Assembly (NCBI RefSeq): GCF_000006565.2
Contig: NC_031474.1
Coordinates: 3,259,662-3,323,661 of the forward strand
DNA: 64,000 bases
From: Toxoplasma gondii ME49
Taxonomy: Eukaryota; Apicomplexa; Conoidasida; Eucoccidiorida; Sarcocystidae
Direction of reading: 5' to 3'
The notes under the pieces are model-generated. The model saw nothing but the letters and a program-made list of their open reading frames with translations, made no database searches and had not been told where the DNA came from. The position numbers were made by a program, and so were the translations under genes. Of the stretch, positions 10,750 through 23,200 are shown piece by piece. Position 1 is the first letter of the stretch. Every line of letters begins with the position of its first letter.

Positions 10750-13700
10750 TTTGTCGACGGGAAAACAGATTCTTCTGTGGACGATGACAGGATCAACGAT
10801 CTATGCAGACGGCCTGCAAGCCAAAGTGTCTTGTGGAATCAAACAGATAGACAGGAAAGCGGAAATCGCGGACGGAAACCGCGCACAATGCACAGTCCTC
10901 TCAGCGTGGAAACGAGCGGCACACGCGCGATGCCGGCTTACCCACACGTCTTTTACCGAGTTCTTGTGAGCAGATCCTCGCAGATAAACAACAAAAACTC
11001 AACGCATAACTGCAACCCACAGCAGCAACAATAGGAAGAAACCGGGAGAAGAACAGCGCAGCGATGCTTAGGGCCCAGGAAAAGTGGACGAAACGGTCAT
11101 GTCTTGTCGCAGTCGTCGATTTCCGGTATTCTGGCCATGTGCGCGGCAGCGTACCACATGCAGCAGAAAAAAAGCCGCCCCGTTTCAGTCGGCCAACAAC
11201 AGAACTGCACCAGGGTCAATGCTGAATGGAGACTTTCTCTATCGAACACCACAGAAACGAGTAGGATAGCGCGGCATTTCCCTCGTAGATGACGGAGTAA
11301 CTTCAAAAGTAGGGATGCCTAAAGGGGAAAAAGCAACAGTGTCCCGGGAGTCGCAAGTGCACAGTATGTAGTATGTACAGCGTGTGCGCGACGTCACCTT
11401 CGACGGCAGGCGTTTACACAGACCGACATTCAAGCAGCTGCGTTTCGGCCTTCAATATCTTCGGTGGAATGCGCTCTGGCGTGAAACTCTTGCACGGGTA
11501 AAATCGTGGTAGCCGAATAAAGACGGTATCTTATGCAGCAGTGCCTACTAGCAGCAGTGGGCGTTTTCAATATAGCCTCTGCGGACACCTCTCCTACCTA
11601 GACTTATGTCCATAGCAGGGGGGAGGTCTGAGAGGAAGAGAATCTTGAGTGCAGTCAGAGCGTTGTCTGGCTTGCATACGAGAGTAACGCATCTACTGCG
11701 AACCTTCTGGGTTCGCACCAGGGCTGTCGCCATACAGTCTCACACAGATGTGTAGGAGATACCAGTACAAGCAATCGTTCAGCAAGGTGGCAGAAGAGAG
11801 ATGAACATTATCTCATCAGTTTGGCCAGAAAAAGATTTACTGTTTAGGGAGGTTTCTGTTACTCGCCCATAGGGAAGGAAGTACCACACTCTCAAATCTG
11901 GTGCAAATCGTCGGGTGCCTCGCAAGTACGTTTCCGTCCTGCGACGTGGTTCAGACAGCGTTGATGGAATTGGCAGACATTTTTTACCCTTGAACAGTCC
12001 TTCCACAACAGCAAGCCGTGCAGAAGGTCCCGAAGAAACATGCAAGATTCTTATTGCCATCTTTCTTCGGACTGCGGCAGATGTGCAGAGATGCCCATTA
12101 ACAAAACAGCAATCACCATTGTCGTCCGTCGCGTTGGACCCTACTCACTAGCGACTGGTACCGCGTATACGCTCGAGCGCTCCTTTTTTCGATAGTGTTA
12201 CCCTTACTACCTTCCTCGTATGTGCAAGAAGCAGTGCATTTTGCCTCGCCATAAAAAGATACCCAGTCCACATGCGCCTCCAGCCCCAAACTGAGTGGCA
12301 CTATCCTCTGCTGTCACCTTGGTTTTTATTGGTGACAACAGCTTGTTGTCTCTAAGCAGCAATGTTGCACAGAGATCTCAGAGAGGATCATGACGCCGCT
12401 GGCGCTCACACGCGCTCTCTACCCAGTAATGCATCTCGATACAATGAGTAGCTACGACAAATACGAAGAAGCATATGCAAAGTCGATCCGATGTGCAGGC
12501 CAGCACCCCTTACGTCCCAGGCAACGTAGTTGTTTATCAAGAATGAGACACACCATCCATAATGTGTCCTTCTCGGATGCTTTGCCGGTTGTGTTGGTGG
12601 CATCTTCCGATCGGATTCGTGACTCATATTAATCCGCAAGTTTTCCCTCATCTACAAGTGTGCCTTTGTTTGATCAGCTACACGAGGCCGTAAATGGGAG
12701 CATTTCGTGAGTTTTGTGATGTCGATAGTCGCAGAGCAACTGCTTGAGGCAAAATCATGTCGTCGATATCGCAATGAGTTATGCTGCCGCAGTTCCTGTC
12801 GCATGTGACACATGGTTGTTTGTTTGCAAATTCTCGCGGATATACCCCGGTGTCTGGCGGTGCAGTAGCTTGCTGAGAACATAGTCTGCGTGACGGCTGG
12901 AGGGGGCATAATTGAAAGTTGTACTACTGTTTCCAGCTTATTTGTGCTCAAAAGCCAGTGCCGTCCTGCAGCTTTTGAAACCTAGTTGGAATTGAGAATG
13001 GGTTTGTCACCTTAGACGCAGCGAAGACAGGAAAAAGTTGTTGGTCTGTAATTCGCGTTTGAAACGGTGCAGTTTTACGTTTACTCCTGTGGCTACTGCC
13101 AATGCGTCTTCCAAACTGTCTGAAAGGTCATTCCGTCCCTAGCTTCCCCGCAGTTGTGGTGCGCTGCTTTTTCTTCGTACACCCGTGTTTGGATCATTTG
13201 TGAAATGAGGTGGGCTAACTACATAACCATGAGGACGTCCGCCTGCATTTACCGACTTCTTTTCGAAGTTTTACATGGCCGAACCGCCTACTGCTTTTGT
13301 TTTTGTCTCAACACCAACATGTGTGCACGCATTTCGCTCACAGGCATGTTTCATTTGTCTCCGGAATTGCAGCGCAGTGTCTCGAGAACTGTCGATGTTT
13401 TAACGTAGTACTCATATGCACCGTTCCTGCGGAAATCTCACAGCCGACACCGACGCAGCAACAGAAATATGCTATCTCTAGTGTTGATTGTGCTAGCCAC
13501 TTTATTACTTCGCCTTCTGATCTGGTATTCCGCATTTGCGTCCAGTGCACATAGTTCCTGCTGTTCATGTGGTGAGCCATGGATGCCTAGTTCAGAGGGC
13601 GTGGTGGCTACGCCGGACTGACTGAACATGGTTTTTAAAAGGTGGGCAGGATTGCAAGTGACTCTGATTGCTAGCTACTGCTTCCATTGTCTCCTTTCAT

Positions 13701-14480
13701 CCCAGCTTTTGCGCAATGCGATTCGGTGGCGATCACCTTTTTGAACGGACCACCTCTCGTCATTTCGATCGAAACAGAGAATTCCCTGTCTGCCCTCAAG
13801 CTGCCTAGTTCATCCATACGTTGGTTTTCGTCGGCAAAGCCACACAACGCGACGTGCTGCGAGTCGTCTGACTTAACCTGTCAACAATTTTTCTACTATT
13901 ACATACAGCTAAACTATTTTTACGGGTATTTTCTCGCGGTCAGACCGCGGGCGGAAGGTTTAAGAACCGTTGTGGCACTAGCCCACCGGATGGTGTCGGT
14001 GCTGTTCCGCGTTAAAAGAGACAGCGATTAACTCATGGAGGCGATAGCACGGAGCTGACCCAAAAAACCTCGTATTGTAAAGTGCAGGTAACGGTCCACA
14101 TCCCCAAGACAAGCCATTGCTCGTCTGCACGACTAACAGGCTAGTTTCCTTCACAGCCACACTTTCCACCTTTCCCCGAAAAAAACTATAAAACGCGAAC
14201 ATGTTGGTGAAACAGGGTGAGTTTGATTGTCGGCCAACTTCACGGAGCGCAGAGATAAAGACAAACCACGCACTGGATCGCTTGGGCTGGAAGAACACAA
14301 AGATATACAAAAACATTTCTTTTCCCTGTCATTCCCTTGTCCTGGACTATTCTTTCACCCACAGTTCACGTTATGCCTGGCTGTCCATGTCTCTCGCTTG
14401 CGCCGTTTACAATTAGCACGGCCTCCAGTTACTGTCGCTTCTCCTGTTCACCACATTTCCCAGTGCTTGCTAATTAGCCT
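10750..14480. other. Spacer between the two GAPM-like genes
   Basis: 3.7 kb with no coding signal: open frames are short and lack GC-rich third positions. GC looks lower between about 11.0 and 14.4 kb than in flanking genes. It should hold the promoter of copy A and the 3' UTR of copy B. I see no decayed third copy, transposon ends or long repeats by eye. Confidence 0.5.
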
Positions 14481-16543
14481 TTAGGATCTGCAGGACAGGC
14501 AAGCCTGAGCCTGCTCCGCAGCAGCAGCGATATCGACCTCTCCGTCAGCGTTTACCACAGCGGGGCCATAGTAAGCCATGGCGTTTCGCGACTTGTAGTA
14601 TTCGTTTCTCATGGCGGACTGAGTGAGTTTCACATCGAAGCGGTGAGAAACCGGCTCAAACAGAAGAGCCCAGACGAAGCCAAGGGTCAGAGAAACACCC
14701 AGCATGATGGTGTACATGGCGTCGAGGACCTTGAAGCTATCAGTGCCGAAAGCAGTCAGGCCGATGACCTCTGCAGTCAGTGTCAAAGCACAAAATTCGG
14801 AAACACAAAGACAAAAAGATGGAGACCCACACAAGCCACAAATGAGTCGAGATAGCTGTATCCCACTGCGCAGTTTCTTGGTTCGTGTTCGTTAACACAT
14901 CCTAGTGAGTGAAGACGACACCATACGACAAGAAACAATGACATCGGGGACACAACGGAAATGCGCACAAAGAAAAACACAGGTTCATGAAATTTGGCCC
15001 GTAGAAACGACGCAGAAGTCGATCGCCGCGTGCATCAACGCGTGGACGTTCCAAAATATGTGTGCCTCGACATGCACAATTCACTGGAACTTCCTATCAA
15101 CAGAAAGGGAACGATTGCGGGCACAAGTATCAACTTATAGATCGTGAGATGTGAAAGAGCTCCACATGCTGTGTTATTTCTTACCAATGAGAGCGGTGAG
15201 CTTGAAGCAGAGGGCACACAGCCAGCCCCAGGCCTCGCCCGCGCCTTCAGAGTGGTAGACCTCGAGGAAGAAGATTCCGGCGCCGATGAACACTAAGGCA
15301 AAAGCATCGCTGAGTCGAGCGACGAAGAAAGTGATCCAGGTGGAGCCAGCGCCGAGTTGCTTCTGCATCCAGGGGTCATCGAAGTAGTAGTTGGCCGCGT
15401 AGAAGACGAGGAGAGTGAGGATTAGGCCGAAGACAGCTGAAAAAAAGCAAGAAGGTACAGAAGAGACGATCGGACGCATTAGAACAAACACGAAGATGGG
15501 GCAGCAAGGGCTGATTCACCCTTTGAGAGATACAGTCGCCGAGTTACAAGTACATAGAAACGACGCGAAGAGGTCCACGCGTTCCGCAAATGTGACAGGC
15601 ATTGTGTGCGTAGAAGAGCCTTGTACCATTAATCATCGATCACGAGGAAGCACAAATTAGACCCGCACGTATCTCTGATGGAACATATGAGCCCCAGATA
15701 AAACTACACGAACAGGGCGGCGCGCGTGACAATGAGTATGGAGTCCTCAAGAATCCAAAGTAGGTCTTTCTCCTGACCGAGGGACGAGCCGAACTGAAGG
15801 AACTTGGTGCCCGAGCGGTAGCCGCGAGACTGCTTGATGCTGAGAAGAAACGAGACAAGGACACACCTGGAAGCCGTATCACTCTTTCACAGAAGACACC
15901 GTCTGCTATGAAGGCGTACGTCGCCTTTTCTTGTGCACATGAGTGCGCCATCGTGTACGAAGCGACGGAGAACGTGCAGAGGCGTCAGGGGATAGATCTG
16001 CGGGAACCTCCGCGTAAAACAAGACATATGCAGGAACTGTAAACGGATGGGAACGCACTGTAGGAGAGGCGGCCTTAGGCGGGTATTCTAGTCCGTGTTT
16101 CGCGCGGCAGCACGCGGCGGCGCATGCCACGTGGCCAGAACTCTGCCCCTCTGGCTCAATACGGCATGCGTTCACCGACAGAATCGATTCGAAGACAAGA
16201 CATTTCATGTGTCTTCTGCGAAGGCGCACCTGCTGTCGTCGTCGACGAGAGACTGGAAAGCCATGGTCATGAGGGATCCCATGATGAAGAGTCCGCAGCA
16301 GAGCTGGACAGCCCACACAGCGCTCTGCCCGACGGCCTCGGGGCTGGCTCGGAAGAAGCTGAGGAGAGAAAGTGCGTCATTTCCGCCGGCAGAAATAGTG
16401 AAAAGGAGTCCAAGGTACGCAGACAATTGCACGAGGAGCCCGAGTCTCAAGTTGTAGTTCACCATAAAGTTCCAGAAGGGTTCGAGCTGCGGGCCGCGGC
16501 CTTCCGGAGCCTCGCCCGGACGCACAACGTAGGTGAAGTACAT
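14481..16543 (-). CDS. GAPM-like six-span membrane protein, copy B, 305 aa
   Basis: Exons 16543-16230, 15839-15778, 15436-15185 and 14770-14481 have the same lengths (314, 62, 252, 290 nt) and phases as copy A, so the protein is also 305 aa. The two proteins differ at a small fraction of positions, mainly in exon 1 (MYFTYVVRPG against MFLTYVVRPG) and the C-terminal tail (QACLSCRS against QACLSRTA). The six hydrophobic segments and the SRGYRSGTKFLQFG loop are conserved. Role as proposed for copy A: a structural membrane protein of the pellicle. Intron lengths are broadly similar, but intron sequence has diverged except next to the 3' end of exon 3. The exon 2 donor is GTCAGG here, weaker than GTAAGT in copy A. 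Confidence 0.65.
15158..15284 (-). repeat. Near-identical tract shared with copy A
   Basis: Counterpart of the tract at 9245-9379. It covers the 3' half of exon 3, its donor site and about 35 bases of intron 3. Confidence 0.8.
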
Positions 16544-19500
16544 TTTGCGGAAAAAGGGATTTTCTGGACCGAGGGTGGAAGACGCGGAGAAACCTCGTTA
16601 CCGAAAAGATTTGCGGCAAGGCGCGCAGGACGAAGGAGAAAGTTCGACGAAAAGTCCGTACAGAAACAGCCGCCAGTTCTCAGGACGCCAGGGGCAGAGC
16701 TTCCTGGCCTGCATGAACGTGCTTAGGTTTGCCGTAAAAGGACGGAGAAATCGCGCGACAAAGGCAGAAACGAGCAAGACACTTTCTCGAGTCCGGAAAC
16801 AGAAGAGCAGCGATTTTCTGTCGACAGTGAATCGAAACCAAACGTCCACACTTTCCCGACAGGTCGCAATGTCTTGCCAAGTGTTGGCGAGACCCACGCG
16901 CAGAGCGCGTGCGGCAACAGCCACGAAGGCCTGCTCAACTTCCAATCCCGCAAACGGCTAGCGGTCAATTCCTGCTTGCGACTTGACGCCGCTTAATCCC
17001 AAGACAGAAATCGCGTTCGGAATCTCTGAAAACATCGACTGTTCTGCCTCGAGTTTGCTGCGACAGTCTCTACACAGCAAAGGTGCTTCTTATCAGGCAA
17101 GACAGCTGGCACCCCAGAACGCTGGAAGCGGGAAGTCCCCGATGATATCCCTCTGCTCTCGTTGTGCCCGAAATTATGCCAAGATCCTTACTCGAATTGT
17201 GACGTGTCGAAACGCTGCAACCAGTTTCCCAGCTCTTGAGCGATGTCTTCACTCTCTGGTTTGAGTACCTCCTGCACGAGAACCTAATAACTGCGGCTAA
17301 TTGGGGACGAAGCGCGTGAATGTTTAACAGAAGGAAGCATCCCACCGATGGCGTCCAGTGTTCAGGACGAAGATAAAGCACACATTTACGAAGCCCTCCA
17401 CCCGTGCAAATAACATAATTTCTCGTCCCCCTTCACCGATCTTTTTTCCTACCCGGTGATTGGGTGCCCTCTGGATGGTGTGAAATGCTGCCGCAGTGAA
17501 CAAAATGTCTTTGAGAAAAGACTACTGGAGTAGACCTGACGAGTTTCTTCAAGGGTTACTGTCACACAGAAATCGCGCGTCATGTATCAGCAAGACCACA
17601 GAGTTAAGCGATAATCCCAAAGAACTGAGGAACCCCCGTGAGAAGAGTTCTCCGGTCATAAGCGGCGTTGGGGGCGCGGTGTGACAGCGTTACAGTTTTT
17701 CTCAAAGGTACACCCTCGGCTGGTTTCAAGTAAATCTCCCCTTATCTTTTTTCTGCCTAAAACGACAGTCTAAAAATAAGCAGACATTTCAGAACGCTGC
17801 AGCTGGCTCTCTAGTTCCCTGCTTATAACCTCCAGGCTAAGAAATTGATATTCAGTTCAAGTCCCCGTCGTCAACCCAGTCAGTCATTGACGGAAGCAGA
17901 GTTTACATGTTAGGTAGTGTCGTAGGAAACAAAGTCGAGAATAAGCATTTATCCATAGCTACGGTTACTGCTGCGTATTTTTAGACAGCGATTCTCTGTC
18001 TTTTATTTTGCCCCCTCCCCCTTTTGGAAGGCAATCCTGAACTGATGTACCAGACACACACCTCCTCTAGTTTTCTATACTCAACATTTTAACACAACAC
18101 GTTGTATATGGTGGCTGACCCCTTCCTGTGTCGAAGTTGGCCTTCGATTTCTTGTTCACGAGAGCAGTTTATTTCCATTCAACAGGCTGCCTGTAACGAG
18201 GGCAGGAAAAAAGCCGAGCGGTCGGTGGAGCCGCGGCATTCGTGTGCAAGATTGTGTTCGTCACTAGTTGCCAACGAAGTTCTCTTCTGCAAGAGGGCGA
18301 AAAATGGTTCTGATTCCCGTACACTTTTTGCAAGCCAAGACGGTGACGCAAACAATGACAGATCCCCTCTTCCCACATGGTGCATTGCTTTCTACCGTCA
18401 CTCTTCACCCAGATAAACTGTGACGCCGTTAAAAAATCCTGTACTGACGAGCAGCACGAAGGATAGACATTCACGACCTTTTGCTGTTGGGCTTCATCTT
18501 CGAAAATCTTCGCAGTGCTCTACTCGACTCTTTTTGCTCATACTATTCACAAGGACAGACTTTGTTCACCGGGAAGTTGAGAAGAGAGAGCGCTACAAAT
18601 ATCTACTTTGGAAAGGTGATCGAAGATTTGGAAAGAGACAGCAGCAGACACACCGACATCCGGGGGACGGGCAGCTAATCTCCGGCGATGAGACAACCCT
18701 CGATTCTGCCGCCAGCGATGACAGGCAGGCTTTCCACCAGCACGGCGAAGGCAAGGAAGCCGCCCCGAAAGACACAACATAACGCGAAAACAGCAATAAT
18801 TTTCCACCACAAAGATTGTCGCGCTGTATATCTAATGCTGGTTGTACCTGAATTCGAAAAGAAAATGAAAATTTAAGTGGCGGAACTCGTGAGGACCCAG
18901 GTTCACGCTGAGCAATATGCCTATCCACGCCAACGTACTTGCCGCCCTGCGGATTTGCGGGTGTTGAAATCGAGCATAGACAAAAGAGGTCTGTCCGGGA
19001 CAACTTCATCTGCTTTCCTGCTGTACGTCCCGATCTCGCTTCTTCCTCACTTCCCCTTTTTCTGCCAGAGAAGCTGACGGAAACCCGTGTCAGAATAACA
19101 GCAGAAAATGTGAGACCCAAGCAGCAAGGACGTCTCTTTTTGCGACCCGAGCACAGCACGTTCCTGGAGTTAAAAAGTCTTTCTCTTCGTTTTTGAGAGG
19201 ACGTGACAAGGCTGGACATAGCATGCACTAGCTGCGTCACGAAAGGGAGAAATAATACAGAAGAATGCCACTGTTTGCCAACAACTGCTCCCTGTCTCCC
19301 AGCTGCTTAGATCCCCAGACATAAATACACACACAAGTGCATATCTGCGTACAAAAAGTGCTCATCTCCTCTAAGTCTATACAGAGCAAAGTTACAAGGA
19401 ACCTACAGAGCATAATGATATATATATATATATTGATATATATATATATATATATATATATGAGTATGCACTCGGCATGCACCTGTACAGACGTAGTGTG

Positions 19501-20235
19501 TGACACGAAGAAGATGCGCAAGAAACTCTCCCCCTTTTCTGAAAATTACGCGGAGGCTGTCCCTCACCAGTGAGCAAGCGAGGTGCACCTGTGGGACTTC
19601 TTTCGTCTTCTGTTCCCCAGACTCGTCATCTTCTCGTCAGACACACCAATCTGCTGTCTGAAAAAACATTTTTTCTCTCGGTAACTTCCCGCGTTTCTTT
19701 CTCTTTCTATCACATGCTGTTTGTGTGCTTCATCTCGTTTGCCTCTCAGAGAACAGCAAAGACAGTGGAGACTGCAGTGCGTGACAGAGAGACACAAGTA
19801 GACAGCTGTGATGTTAAGGAACTCTGTCACCGGAGTGTCTGCTTTCTTCTCTCCCCGCTGCCGGGAAAGCTTTCATCTTCACAGGGACACAGATGCACGC
19901 GGCGACCCCTACAAGAAAAAATCAAAACTTTCAGCGCCTTTCAGAAAAACTCGGCCGGAAGAGAAGTCGATTAAGCACCTCTGCGGTGGCGAACAGCGAC
20001 CTCCGGCAGAAAAACGAGGGAACCTCAGAAGCGGTCTTGTTCTAACAACACCCATACAACGCTTTCGTTTTCCCTATATTTTCTGCTCCATCTTCCTCCT
20101 TTTCTCCACCTATTTATCATCTTTCTTTTCGTCGCATCGTCTTCCCCTGTCTTCACAGCTTTCTCTTCTCTCTCCATCTCGTCGGCTTCTCTCTCGATTG
20201 CCTTCTCTTCGTCTGTGGTGGTTTCTCTCCGTCGT
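16544..20235. other. Intergenic: copy B upstream region and 3' region of the next gene
   Basis: No convincing coding exon. 17.3-18.1 kb is relatively AT-rich. A (TA)n microsatellite lies at 19417-19461. 20040-20230 is pyrimidine-rich on the plus strand and probably 3' UTR of the minus-strand gene that ends at 20236. The promoter of GAPM-like copy B should lie just above 16543. Confidence 0.5.
19417..19461. repeat. (TA)n microsatellite
   Basis: A perfect TA run with one TTGA interruption, in the 3' flank of the large minus-strand gene. It is the only such repeat in the first 24 kb. Confidence 0.9.
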
Positions 20236-23200
20236 TTACGAGAAGAGACCGCACACTGCCGCAGCTTCCTCTTCGTCTGCTTTCTTCTTCTCCGGGGCGA
20301 GAAAGGCGTCTCCGGCACTGGCGCCGCTGCAGGTGAGTCTGAGGAGAGAGGCATCTTCGAGCTGCGCGGGAGAGAGACTGGGGAGGTTCGCAGGATGCAG
20401 AAGATATCTGGGCGAAGCGTCTTCGCGTCTGCTTCCCAAGTCCTCGCAAGAGGGCAAAAGAAGCTCAGCGTTGGGGCGCCTCTCAACCTGGTCATCGCAC
20501 GCCGGGACGTCACCGTCGAGTCCGACCAAGGCGTGGGTCTGGAGCGCGGCGCCCGCGGGAGGAGACAGGAGACACGAGTCGAAGGCCCTGCCGTTCTGGC
20601 TCGGAAAAAACCACCCGGCAGAACGCGTGGACTCCTCAGGAAGGGCGGAACTCGCTGCGGGGACGAATCGCGGAGAGGACAGCGCCGAACAAGATGCGTC
20701 CCCTGCGGGAGAGCAAGAAACAACTCCTACGGGGCACGAGGCCCCCGCGGGCGGCGTGGTTTCGAGGAGCCCTGGGGTTGGTGTAGGGCGCGAAGGGAAG
20801 GTGTCTCCGCCCTCGAGGCCCTCGTCGTCTTCGCCGTCAACGAACAAGTGCGTCGTGCTTTCCCGGAGACTCACCCCCAGGCCCTCCCGGGCCTGAAGAC
20901 CCGAGCCTGTCCCCACACGTCGCCCGTCCCCCGCGGCGTCCTGTCTCCTCGTCTCCGCACCTTTGTCCTCGCCCCGCAGCTCCTCACCCTCCTTCTTCCC
21001 GGTCTCCACCTCGTCCTGTGCCCTATCGCCCTGTTCTCGGCCTTCGGCCTGCGTCGGACCGTCGCCCCGGATGCCTCTCTCCGTTCTCAGGACCTCCGCC
21101 CTCTCGCTCTTTCTTTGACTCTGCTCCAGAGCTGCGTCGAGTTCCTTCGCGACGGCTTCGCCCAAGCTCGGATTCCTCGTCACAGCGGCCTTTACCAAGC
21201 CGTGGACTCGCGGGAGATCTGCACTGGAGACCACGCACCCCACGGAGAGAAAGAGACGCTGAATCGCCGCCCAGAAGGGCGCCAGGCTGTTTGGAGTCAT
21301 GCCGCGCTCCGAGAGAAAGGCAAAGAGTGCGCTGAACCCTGCCCAAGACCCGGGGCCAGCCGCCCCCGCCGCAGTCCCGCCAGCTGAGGCCCGACACCGG
21401 GCGAGAGCCAGTAGGGCGTCCACGCAGATGCTCTGCTGGGCCGCGAAGGTCAGCGGCGCGGGTTGAAGGGGCGGGGAGGCGAAGGAGACACTTGGGGAGG
21501 GAAGCGCGGTGAGGAAAGGACTGCTGCCGGACGCGAAACTCGTCTCGCCGGGAAACGGAGACGGAAACCCCACACGCGCGGCGTCGCGGACCGAAGAGAC
21601 ACCAGACGCGTAGGAGTACCCCGAAGGGCCATTGCGTCCAGAAGAGTAGCTCGGAGGGAAGGACTGAGAAGTTTGGAGTGGGGTGTAGGAAGCCCAGGGC
21701 AATGGTCCGAGTGCGGGGGAGACAGGAGGCCGGCCGGGACCGGCGCCGGGGCTGCAGGGGCCTCGCGGCTCCTCGCGGGGCGGCGGGAAGCCGAGAGACC
21801 CCGGGCGGGTCCCTGGGAGAGGCGCGAGGGTCGGACAGCCGGAAGAGACCGGTGGGAAGGATTCTCCCGAGAGAGACCCGTAGCGATCCCTTCTCTCAAC
21901 GTTCTTCTCGCCTAGGAGCGACGCCGTTTCGCTGCTTTCTTCCGTCGAGGCGGAAGAGAACGAGGAGACCGACGGCGCAGAGACGAACGCGTCTGGCGCG
22001 ACCTCCCCTCCAGGTCCGCACCTCGCGCGCCGGCGCTTCCCGGCGCCCCAGGCCCCCAGGCCTTCGCCCCTCTCGTCAGAGTCGGCGCTGTCCGCGCTGG
22101 CCTGTTGTCTCCGTTCGCGCTTCAGACGAGCCTCGCCCTCGCGGTGGAGACTGATCAGCTGCTGATGGCGCTGCATCAACAGGAGTTCGTGTCGAGACAG
22201 CGGACCCTCGCCTTCGGCGGCCAGCAGTCGTGCCTTGATCTTCGCGAGACGCTCTGCGCGCGCCGCCCCCAGTTTCTCACACAGAAAACGCTTTCGACCC
22301 AGCTTCCCGTTCTCCCGCACGAACTCCGCCACCCACGCGTCGGTCGCTGCCTCGTACCACGCGCGCCCCACACTGGAGCCCAGAGTCTCCCGGCCCTGCG
22401 ACGACACCTTGTTTGCGGGTGCGTGTGGGCCCCAGACGCCTTCCTGGCAACTCAGAGACCGGCGAAGAGATGAAGGACCGAGAGCAGACGAGGCCCGCCT
22501 GTCGCCCGGCTGGTTGGGCGGAGGAAAGGCGACGCCAGGACTCGAGAGCAGCGACGACGGCAGAGCGAGGGGAGGAAATCCAGCACAAGGCCCTCGCGCA
22601 GAAGAAAGCGGCGACGACGCGGCACTCGAGAAGGACGACGGCGATGTGCAGCTGGCGCTCGGGTCTGGAAACCTCGACCTTCGAGATTCGGAAGACGAGA
22701 ACGTGTGCACCCGGTTTGAAGGAGACTCGCTCCGGCCGGCCCTCAGGAAACGCTGACTCTGGCGCGCCGCCCCCTTCGCGCTGTCTGCGAAAGGCTCGCT
22801 GCTGTCTTTGCCGGCTCGTCGGTCTCTGAACGCCCTGTCTCGGCCTGGAGTTCGTCCGTGGTCCACCCAGAGGGCCTTTGAGGCCGCTGCTTCCTCGCGA
22901 GATCCCGCGGTGTCTCCTCGCGCGCACTCCTTCGCCCCGTCGTCGACCCACGCCCGCGCGAGCGTCGCGGTCGCCAGGCGCGAGGTGCAGTCGAGCCAGG
23001 CGCGAACGGTCGTCTCCTCGAGTTCCTTGTTCCTCAGACTCAAATTCACGGATCTGGCCAGGAACCGCGACGCCACATCTCTCGGCTTTTCGCTCTTCTC
23101 ATCGACCGCCGGGGACCCCAGCCGACTCTTCAAGACCATGGCGACGAACTCCGCAGCGGCGCTCGCGACCGCGGCCGCCACCGCACGTGTGTGGGGCCGG

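Noticed and set aside
11000..14400. Possible decayed gene or transposon between the GAPM-like copies
   Set aside because: No terminal repeats, no transposase-like frame and no similarity to the GAPM-like exons could be seen by eye.
19403..19588. Tyr-Ile repeat frames (IYIYIY) here and at many other TA repeats
   Set aside because: Translations of TA microsatellites, not genes.
20215..21387. 390-codon plus-strand frame, and several others at 20-24 kb
   Set aside because: Antisense to the 1,330-codon exon; GC-rich codons keep opposite frames open. No domain or splice support.
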